Assembly: GCA_946480685.1 (NCBI GenBank) | Contig: CAMLLI010000031.1 | Location: forward strand, 1 to 12,471 | Direction: 5' to 3' | Length of the DNA stretch: 12,471 bases | DNA from: an uncultured Flammeovirgaceae bacterium | GTDB taxonomy: Bacteria; Bacteroidota; Bacteroidia; Cytophagales; Cyclobacteriaceae | In this document: piece by piece, positions 7,090 to 12,471 of the stretch | How positions within the stretch are numbered: the stretch's first letter is position 1 | How the letters are laid out: each line of letters opens with the position of its first letter | The notes under the pieces: generated by a model | Databases searched by the model: none | Seen by the model: the letters and a program-made list of their open reading frames with translations, nothing else | Told to the model about the DNA's origin: nothing | Position numbers and translations under genes: made by a program

Positions 7090-7121
7090 GGGGCGCACAG
7101 ATATGTGTGCCCCTTTTTTTT
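7090..7121 (+). terminator. Intrinsic terminator with no recognised upstream gene
   Basis: GGGGCGCACA and TGTGTGCCCC (7090-7099 and 7104-7113) form a 10-bp stem with one G-T wobble over a GATA loop, followed directly by eight T (7114-7121). On the minus strand no T-run follows, so it works on plus-strand transcripts only. The nearest plus-strand gene ends at 5855 and has its own terminator. A small RNA or leader starting in about 6930-7050 would explain it, but no exact -7 box was found; TTACTTTG at about 6989 is one base off. Confidence 0.8.
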
Positions 7122-7122
7122 A

Positions 7123-7143
7123 TTCATGACTTTAAGTCATGAA
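7123..7143. repeat. Perfect 10-1-10 inverted repeat
   Basis: TTCATGACTT and AAGTCATGAA are exact reverse complements around a single T, starting two bases after the T-run of the terminator. There is no T-run on either side in the right place, so it is not a second terminator. A protein-binding site or chance are both possible. Confidence 0.5.
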
Positions 7144-7208
7144 GTCGCCATAGATGAATCCATCAACATCTATAGGTATATAAATATACTTTGATTGTAA
7201 GTGTACTG

Positions 7209-10200
7209 CTACAGATGTGCAGTTGATACGGGAATAGTAAATGAGAATTTACTTCCCTTGCCAGGTTCACTTTCAATATACAGATGACCGGCATTTCTTT
7301 CGATAAATTCCTGGCAGAGGCTCAGGCCAAGACCAACCCCGCGCTCGCCCTGCGTACCACTGGTAGTGAACGTTTCTTTGTTCAGGATTTTTGCAACGTC
7401 TTCTTTTGGAATTCCTTTACCGGTATCGCTGATATAGGCGGTAACGAACTTGTTGTGGATGCTGGCGCCCATCTCTACACGACCATTGGCTTCGGTAAAT
7501 TTTATCGCGTTGTTCACCAGGTTGCGGATCACGAGCTTGATCATATCCTTATCAGCAAAAACCTGGTAGTGATTTTCGAGTGTGTTTACAAGCATTATAT
7601 TCTTGCGTGACGCCAGTGGTCTGAACAGACGAAAGTTCTCCTCCATGATTTCATGTATATCAAATATCACAGGCTTTACCTGCACACCTTCCATCTGGTT
7701 TCGTGCCCAGTGCAGCAGGTTGTCGGTAAGGCTTACGGTATAGCGTACACTTTCTTTCAGGTCGGGCAAAACATTTTTAAAATCGCCTTCTGTTATATAG
7801 GTATATTCCAGCAGGTTGAGCATCTGCTGGACCTGGTTGATAGGCCCCCGGAGATCGTGCGATATAATCGAGAATATTTTGTCTTTTGTAACGTTCAGAT
7901 TCTCGAGTGATTCTGCTTGCATCGAAATCTCTTCGTTCTTGTTCAGAATCTCCTGGTTTTTGATGATGAGGTCTTTTGTTTGCTCATTCACCATGCGTTG
8001 AAGTAATTTTTTCTGTTGTCGTATCTGCTCTGTATAGTAATAGATGATCGTCCAGATAGCTGCTGCCAGCAACATGAAATATAGTATATATGCCCACCAT
8101 TTCTGGTACCATGGAAGTTGAATTGTAAACGTAAATGCAGCAGGTTTACTAACTGTATCATATATATTTTTAGAGCGAACCAGGAATGTATAGGTACCAC
8201 CGGGTATATTTGTATATGCGGCCTCATGACTACGCGACCAGTCAGACCATTCGTTTTCAAACCCTTCAAGTTTATGCTGGAATACTGTCTTTTCTGCATC
8301 TTCATAGAATGAGCATGAAAAATCAAACTTCATGTTGTTATTGCTATAGGCAATTTCAGGCTGGGGGAAATTCGGGGTGTTGGTATGAATCAATGAATCT
8401 TTTGCCCAAACGTGACGGATTGTAGTATGAATTGAGTCGCTATAAAAAGTTTTTTGCTTGGGATTATAGTGAAGTAATCTCAATTCATTACCAATTAGAA
8501 CGTCTTCGGGGCCGGCTATTAAAATGGGGTTACGTACACTGGCACGCAAGTCTAGAATTGGCGTAGCAACCTTTTTGAACGGCGTAAAGAATGCTTTGTA
8601 GGTTCCATCAGGCTGCAGTTTGAATACTCCGGCAGTTTCATGTTCACCTGGTTTTGCTCCCCAAAAATAAATATCTCCCTCGGCATTTTCTGCTACGCTG
8701 TGAATACTAAAGTTTTTTGGCAATATATGCGTCTTTGGGTCGGGTTCAAACCTGTCTTTGGCTTTGTTATACCGGTATAGTCCATCAGAGGTAGTTACTA
8801 CGATGCTGCCACTACTTAATTGGTAAACGCGGTTGTTTAAATTCGAGGGAAGCCCATGACGCTGATCGTAAAATGATACTGCTACCGCCTGGTTCATCTC
8901 ATCGTTTAATCGAATTCGGTATATTCCCATTTGGCGATGACTGCTCCAGAGGTATCCCTCTTCATCTTCTACCAGGTAGAATCCTATATTATCAAAGCCG
9001 CGAATTCGAGACTCCTTCCATTTTCCTTTTTCTTTTTTTAGAAGTATCAACCCTTTGTAGTCACCTGCAATCAGGCGGTCAGTGTATTTTCTCAGCTTGC
9101 ATAAAACAGTGGTGTTGCCGCTCGTTAGTTGTATTGGTTTTTTGCCTTGCAGCAGATAAATACCGTTTTCATGCGCAGCAAATATATCTTCACCAACGTT
9201 GATAAAATTATTGCAGGTTTTTTTTAGAATAGATACAAACGTGTTGGGGGAGCTCTGATAGTAAATATCTTCAGGTGTACCAACGTAAAGATGAGGACCA
9301 GATTTGCCCAGCGCTAAAATCTGATTTTGTAAACCGTTTTGTTTGTCATAAAAAGTGATGGGGGAGCTGGCAATAATCTGGATAAGTGCGTTGTCAGAAG
9401 ATATCCATAAGTTGTGTTGTATATCTTTAAATACAATCCCGGGGGTTACAAAATCTCCCAATGTGGCGACATCAAGTAAAGAGATTATTTTCCCATCTTT
9501 ATTCAGAAATACAATCTCACTGTCGGAAGACAATACAATCATGCCATTGTCGAGCGATCTGATTACATCAAATATTTGCTTGGGTGAGTGGGACTGCAAT
9601 TCATTGGGAAATAGTTTTAGTTTTCCTTTTGAACCCAGCGTTATATCAAGCGTCCATATACGTTGTTGATTATCTAGGATAATAAGTGAGTTTGTACCAT
9701 AGGCATCTAACCATTTTATTGATATTTTGTTAAGCTCCTCACCGAAATCCTGCCGTTCAAATTTTCCGTCTTTGTAAAGAAGAACTTCATTAGCCTTTAC
9801 AAGATAAAGGCTGTTTTGGGCTTTTATAAGCCCCAGGTTAGGTATATCTATTGGGTAAATTCTCTTGTCTTCATAGCGAAGTATAAAATTGTCAGATTGA
9901 AAGAAGACAGCATTTTTGTAAACAATGATAAGATATATAATCTCCTGCTTATAAGGCTCCGGAATTATATTTTGCAGTGAATGAAATTTGTAACGTCCTA
10001 ATGAGTCTTTGCGAAAGTACCCTACCTCGGAATCGGTTCCTACATATATATTGCCCAATGTATCCGGAGCCATTGATCGGATAAAATCCTTTTCAGGCGT
10101 GGAAAACATATCCCATTTCGTTCCGTCATACCTCAGTACTCCTTCCTTGTTGGCGATATAAATATTTCCCTCAAAGTCTGGCTTTATAAACCAGTTTTGA

Positions 10201-10313
10201 AGCGATGCGGCTTTGTATATATCCGAGGTGTGGTATTGAACAAACGGCTGTTGCGCATGAACCGTTTCGTTCACGAAAAGAGACAGGTATAGGATAAAAA
10301 AAATGCGCTTCAT
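7209..10313 (-). CDS. Propeller-type sensor histidine kinase, 1034 aa
   Basis: Residues 1-20 form a signal peptide (MKRIFFILYLSLFVNETVHA). A large periplasmic beta-propeller of regulator-propeller type follows (about 25-640), with blades such as GNIYIANKEGVLRYDG (49-64), GNIYVGTDSEVGYF (87-100), HNLWISSDNALIQI (300-313) and GYLWSSHRQMGIYRI (453-467). A Y_Y_Y domain lies at about 662-732 (FEDA-like FYEDAEKTVFQHKLEG, then PGGTYTFLVRS). One membrane helix is at about 739-760, then a coiled coil to about 808. The HisKA domain has ISHDLRGP with phospho-acceptor His819. The HATPase domain has NLVNNAIKF (Asn935), DTGKGIP (963-969) and GVGLGLSL (992-999). Thus it should autophosphorylate in response to a periplasmic ligand. 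Unlike Bacteroides hybrid regulators with similar propellers, it ends after the ATPase domain and has no receiver or AraC domain. It follows the receiver gene by 41 bases, suggesting an operon and a partner. Confidence 0.93.
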   Translation of the reverse strand: MKRIFFILYLSLFVNETVHAQQPFVQYHTSDIYKAASLQNWFIKPDFEGNIYIANKEGVLRYDGTKWDMFSTPEKDFIRSMAPDTLGNIYVGTDSEVGYFRKDSLGRYKFHSLQNIIPEPYKQEIIYLIIVYKNAVFFQSDNFILRYEDKRIYPIDIPNLGLIKAQNSLYLVKANEVLLYKDGKFERQDFGEELNKISIKWLDAYGTNSLIILDNQQRIWTLDITLGSKGKLKLFPNELQSHSPKQIFDVIRSLDNGMIVLSSDSEIVFLNKDGKIISLLDVATLGDFVTPGIVFKDIQHNLWISSDNALIQIIASSPITFYDKQNGLQNQILALGKSGPHLYVGTPEDIYYQSSPNTFVSILKKTCNNFINVGEDIFAAHENGIYLLQGKKPIQLTSGNTTVLCKLRKYTDRLIAGDYKGLILLKKEKGKWKESRIRGFDNIGFYLVEDEEGYLWSSHRQMGIYRIRLNDEMNQAVAVSFYDQRHGLPSNLNNRVYQLSSGSIVVTTSDGLYRYNKAKDRFEPDPKTHILPKNFSIHSVAENAEGDIYFWGAKPGEHETAGVFKLQPDGTYKAFFTPFKKVATPILDLRASVRNPILIAGPEDVLIGNELRLLHYNPKQKTFYSDSIHTTIRHVWAKDSLIHTNTPNFPQPEIAYSNNNMKFDFSCSFYEDAEKTVFQHKLEGFENEWSDWSRSHEAAYTNIPGGTYTFLVRSKNIYDTVSKPAAFTFTIQLPWYQKWWAYILYFMLLAAAIWTIIYYYTEQIRQQKKLLQRMVNEQTKDLIIKNQEILNKNEEISMQAESLENLNVTKDKIFSIISHDLRGPINQVQQMLNLLEYTYITEGDFKNVLPDLKESVRYTVSLTDNLLHWARNQMEGVQVKPVIFDIHEIMEENFRLFRPLASRKNIMLVNTLENHYQVFADKDMIKLVIRNLVNNAIKFTEANGRVEMGASIHNKFVTAYISDTGKGIPKEDVAKILNKETFTTSGTQGERGVGLGLSLCQEFIERNAGHLYIESEPGKGSKFSFTIPVSTAHL

Positions 10314-10325
10314 GAGACGCGTCTC
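10314..10325. repeat. 12-bp perfect palindrome touching the kinase start codon
   Basis: GAGACGCGTCTC lies directly before the ATG of the propeller kinase (minus strand). In mRNA it could form only a 4-bp stem with a CGCG loop, but it occupies the ribosome-binding region. Chance is quite possible. Confidence 0.3.
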
Positions 10326-10354
10326 TCTTGTTAAGGTTTTATAATGGCGTGCTG

Positions 10355-11131
10355 CTATTGCAGGATGTTCGTAAGCTGCATACCTACCTGGGCTGTATTT
10401 GCCTTATACAGGTACTTGCAAAGGATCCTGAAAAGCTCGCTGCTGTTAACAGGTTTCAGTAAACAACTGCTGGCTCCTGCGCTCAGGGCGTCTGCTATAT
10501 TCTCTTTCAAAACCGGGGCCGTAAGACAACTGATGATCGGTATATATTTGTCGAACTCCCGGATTTTTGTTGTCGCTATATTTCCATCCTGACCTAGAAT
10601 CAGGTCGTCCATCAACACCAGGTCAAAATGTTGTTCCGATACCATGGCCACTGTTTCTTCTCCGCTTTCAGCCAGCAGTGTCGTACAACCCCAGCCTTCC
10701 AGCATGGATTGAAAAAGCATCGCATTGATTTTACTGTCTTCAACCACCAATACTCTTTTACCTTCGAACGGACGCTTGGCATTTTCGGTAGGTGCGTTGA
10801 TGAGACGGAACGGAAACGTAATTTTTTTCTCGTTGCCTTTGCTGAGATCGATCTTCATGTTTTCGCGATCATAACCGGTAATGTCGATAACGATCATGGT
10901 AACATTGTCGAATTGATCTTTGCGGGTGATCTCGATAAAGACTTCGTTGATGTCGAAAGATTTTGCCAGAAACAAACAACCGTGTTTGATAGCGCCCACC
11001 AGGCGATCGTGGTTACCGAGATATACATCGTCCAGCTGAACATCTATGTTCAACTTTAATAATACCGTGCGATACCGGTTCAGTTTATTGGCCAGTTTAT
11101 AGCAGGATTCACGTAGGCTAAATTCTTCCAT
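10355..11131 (-). CDS. Receiver protein with decayed kinase ATPase domain, 258 aa
   Basis: Residues about 124-243 form a receiver domain. It has acidic residues Glu131-Asp132 in VLVVEDSKIN, phospho-acceptor Asp175 in LVLMDD, Thr204 in SCLTA and Lys226 in LLKPVN; the usual MPxMDG loop is LILGQDG without the proline. Residues 1 to about 115 follow the order of a hybrid-kinase segment after the phospho-histidine: FSLRES, then VYLGNHDRLVGAI (as in the usual gDxxRLxQvL), then a strand VFIEIT, MIVIDITG and ITFPFRLI. The N-box asparagine, the DxGxGI motif and the G2 glycine loop are absent, so it should not bind ATP normally. There is no HisKA and no DNA-binding domain, so output is by protein contact or as a phosphorelay step. 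The ATG at 11131 is the first available after a stop in frame. It is probably the first gene of an operon with the propeller kinase. Confidence 0.85.
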   Translation of the reverse strand: MEEFSLRESCYKLANKLNRYRTVLLKLNIDVQLDDVYLGNHDRLVGAIKHGCLFLAKSFDINEVFIEITRKDQFDNVTMIVIDITGYDRENMKIDLSKGNEKKITFPFRLINAPTENAKRPFEGKRVLVVEDSKINAMLFQSMLEGWGCTTLLAESGEETVAMVSEQHFDLVLMDDLILGQDGNIATTKIREFDKYIPIISCLTAPVLKENIADALSAGASSCLLKPVNSSELFRILCKYLYKANTAQVGMQLTNILQ

Positions 11132-11175
11132 GGTAGATTGTGCGTTTACTGCATTCTCCTTGAATCAAATCCCTG

Positions 11176-11183
11176 CAAGTATA
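11176..11183 (-). promoter_or_regulatory. Candidate -7 box for the receiver-kinase operon
   Basis: On the minus strand this reads TATACTTG, one base off TAnnTTTG, 44 bases before the ATG at 11131. Its centre is 57 bp from the centre of the palindrome at 11226-11247. No clear -33 box is present. Confidence 0.35.
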
Positions 11184-11225
11184 GGCTCTTATTTCAAACG
11201 ATACATCCGTGATGAATTGAGCGTC

Positions 11226-11247
11226 ATATCAGTAAAAATACTGATTC
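11226..11247. promoter_or_regulatory. Copy of the 22-bp inverted repeat upstream of the receiver gene
   Basis: ATATCAGTA and TACTGATTC around AAAA: the inner seven bases of each arm are perfect reverse complements. It sits in the 231-base gap between the upstream kinase gene and the receiver gene, 95 bases before the receiver ATG. The rest of this gap is AT-rich and shows only a weak 5-bp hairpin (CTGAT/ATCAG at 11345-11365) after the kinase stop, so no clear terminator. Confidence 0.55.
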
Positions 11248-11362
11248 TTTTTAAGGTTACTTTATTACTATATTTTTCAAGTCGCTTTCGAAATATGCCT
11301 TTTAAGGGTCTAAATGACATTTTAAACCGTTAAGGTGTAAATAGTCTGATAACCGCAACAGA

Positions 11363-12471
11363 TCAGGCTGTCCGCATCGTGAAGTTTTCAGGCGGCCGTT
11401 TGCGTAAATATATTCTGAATGTAGTGCCGTGATTTATCTTGCTTTCCACTTCTATCTTGCCGCCCATGGCTACAACCTGTGTTTTGACAAGGTATAGTCC
11501 CATGCCTTTACCTTCTACATGAAAGTGAAAGCGTTTATATAGTGTAAACAGATTTTGCTTGTGAGTTTCCGTATTGAAACCGAGTCCGTTGTCGCTTACA
11601 GTGATACAGATATACTCATTGATCGGGTATGACTTTATTTCAATAACAAGTTTGTGATCAGGGTGCCTGTATTTGATAGCGTTGCTCACCAGGTTAAAAA
11701 GTATACTGTCGATATAGGGTTTTACACATACTACTACCGGTGCATTTTCGAAATTTACTTTTATATCGGCATGTGTTCCCTGTATTTCACGTTCCAGGTT
11801 TGACATAACCAGTGCAAGCTCTTCGTTGAGATTTACCGGTGTGAGAAAACTTGTTCCATTTCCTTTTATTTCAAGAATAACATTCAGGTCTTTAATGACT
11901 GTGTCTAATTCAAGGGTAGAAGAAACCAGTTTGTCGATGATCAGTTTTTCTTCATCGGTATCGCTGGCATAGTCTAACACTTTGCCTAAACCCAGAATGC
12001 GTGCTGCCGGTGCACGTAGATTATGTGCTGCTATAAACGCGAACTGCTGCAGTTGCTGGTTATATTCAATCAGTTCTTTGGTGCGTTCACGGATCTCTTC
12101 TTCAAGTGAATCATTCTTGGCAATGATCTTTTTATTCTGCATCAATATAGTTTGCTGCGCTTCACTCAGTTTTTTATTCTGACTCTCCAGTAAATCTTTC
12201 TGCTGTGAGATTTCTTCCTGTTGTGCTTTCAGTTCTTCATTCTGTGCTGTGATCTCTTCCTGTTTACTTTGCAGCATCCGGTTTTGTGTCTGTATCTCGC
12301 GGGTACGTTCGGCAACCTGTCGTTCGAGTATTTCATTCTGTCGCGAAAGTATAACTGCTTTCTCGGCTTCTGACTCACGCAGTTTTACCTGTATAGCAAA
12401 TTTCTTATGCGTCTGAAAAGCGGTGAACAACAACGTAGGTACACAGATCAGGAACAGGAATATTTGCACCA
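11363..12471 (-). CDS. Sensor histidine kinase with long coiled coil, N-terminus outside window
   Basis: The gene runs off the right edge; the GTG at 12469 is best read as an internal valine. The visible 368 residues start inside a membrane helix (VQIFLFLICVPTLLFTAF). A long coiled coil of Gln/Glu/Lys/Asn-rich repeats follows (about 30-140, for example EEITAQNEELKAQQEEISQQ). The HisKA domain has FIAAHNLRAPAARILGL with phospho-acceptor His149. The HATPase domain has NLVSNAIKY (Asn263), DNGLGF (293-298) and GKGMGLYLVK (320-329). The frame ends in TGA at 11363-11365. The membrane helix next to a coiled coil suggests a 7TM or similar sensor upstream, which cannot be checked here. It lies upstream of the receiver gene on the same strand with a 231-base gap, so it may be a second input to that receiver but probably has its own transcript. 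Confidence 0.92.
   Translation of the reverse strand, partial: VQIFLFLICVPTLLFTAFQTHKKFAIQVKLRESEAEKAVILSRQNEILERQVAERTREIQTQNRMLQSKQEEITAQNEELKAQQEEISQQKDLLESQNKKLSEAQQTILMQNKKIIAKNDSLEEEIRERTKELIEYNQQLQQFAFIAAHNLRAPAARILGLGKVLDYASDTDEEKLIIDKLVSSTLELDTVIKDLNVILEIKGNGTSFLTPVNLNEELALVMSNLEREIQGTHADIKVNFENAPVVVCVKPYIDSILFNLVSNAIKYRHPDHKLVIEIKSYPINEYICITVSDNGLGFNTETHKQNLFTLYKRFHFHVEGKGMGLYLVKTQVVAMGGKIEVESKINHGTTFRIYLRKRPPENFTMRTA

Larger units (their letters stand above)
6768..7208. other. Intergenic region with operator-like repeat and an orphan terminator
   Basis: These 441 bases lie upstream of the collagen-like gene and downstream of the propeller kinase gene. They hold the operator-like palindrome at 6900-6921, a right half-site TACCGATGT at 6855-6863, a plus-strand intrinsic terminator at 7090-7121 and a 10-1-10 inverted repeat at 7123-7143. 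TACCTTTA on the minus strand (6791-6798) is a one-mismatch -7 box for the collagen-like gene. The only small plus frame near the terminator is 7044-7142 (32 aa, MIEDFSAYFDSGVWVGGAQ...), but the terminator hairpin lies inside it, so it is doubtful. No minus-strand terminator for the kinase gene was recognised. Confidence 0.55.

Noticed and set aside
7074..7093. Possible G-quadruplex
   Set aside because: Only three G-runs are present on the plus strand and the last belongs to the terminator stem.
7044..7142. 32-aa plus-strand reading frame
   Set aside because: The intrinsic terminator lies inside it, so its transcript would normally end before the stop codon.
7176..7189. GTATA-TAAA-TATAC as another copy of the 22-bp motif
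   Set aside because: It shares the TAAA centre but the arms do not fit ATATCMGTA; it is a simple AT palindrome in AT-rich DNA.
10628..11059. 143-aa plus-strand frame
   Set aside because: Shadow of the receiver gene on the opposite strand; no start context and no recognisable product.
12467..12469. GTG as the start of the edge kinase
   Set aside because: It falls inside a membrane helix at the window edge; the frame is still open, so the gene almost surely continues.

Overview
The window looks like chromosome of a Bacteroidota bacterium, most likely of the Cytophagales/Chitinophagales type. The signs are: a large secreted protein built from PKD/Ig-like modules with an NAGPDQ motif; a SPOR-OmpA envelope protein; a TlpA-like thioredoxin carrying its own N-terminal domain; a histidine kinase with a two-component-regulator propeller and Y_Y_Y domain; TAnnTTTG-type -7 promoter boxes; and A-rich start regions with little Shine-Dalgarno signal. 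No rRNA, tRNA, insertion sequence, CRISPR array or phage gene was seen.

Layout. 1-2126 (minus) holds the first 708 residues of a large exported adhesin-like protein whose C-terminus lies outside the window. 2127-2637 is a long intergenic region with promoters facing both ways. On the plus strand follow two small genes missed by length filters, a 34-aa single-helix membrane peptide (2638-2742) and a 55-aa charged protein (2958-3125), then a SPOR-OmpA lipid-free envelope protein (3204-4421) and a TlpA-like thioredoxin (4602-5855) closed by a strong, probably bidirectional terminator. Convergent to these is a secreted glycine-rich, collagen-like protein (5964-6767, minus). 6768-7208 carries no convincing gene but contains a strong plus-strand intrinsic terminator with no known gene ahead of it. 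7209-12471 (minus) is a signalling block: a histidine kinase open at the window edge, a protein joining a decayed kinase ATPase domain to a receiver, and a 1034-aa propeller histidine kinase. None of these three has a visible DNA-binding domain.

The signal that the genes do not explain is a recurring 22-bp inverted repeat, ATATCMGTA-N4-TACKGATAT with an AT-only centre. It occurs in near-perfect form at 2767-2788, 6900-6921 and 11226-11247, and in decayed form at 2233-2254 and perhaps 4478-4499, always between genes. It looks like the operator of a dimeric regulator. It would tie together the small plus-strand genes, the collagen-like protein, the receiver/kinase operon and possibly the adhesin. 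In two cases its centre sits exactly 57 bp upstream of the centre of a candidate -7 box, as expected for an activator site. The regulator itself is not recognisable in the window.

Most of the structural genes encode envelope or exported products (adhesin, OmpA-type anchor, periplasmic thioredoxin, collagen-like protein). A shared cell-surface regulon run by a nearby phosphorelay is a reasonable but unproven reading.
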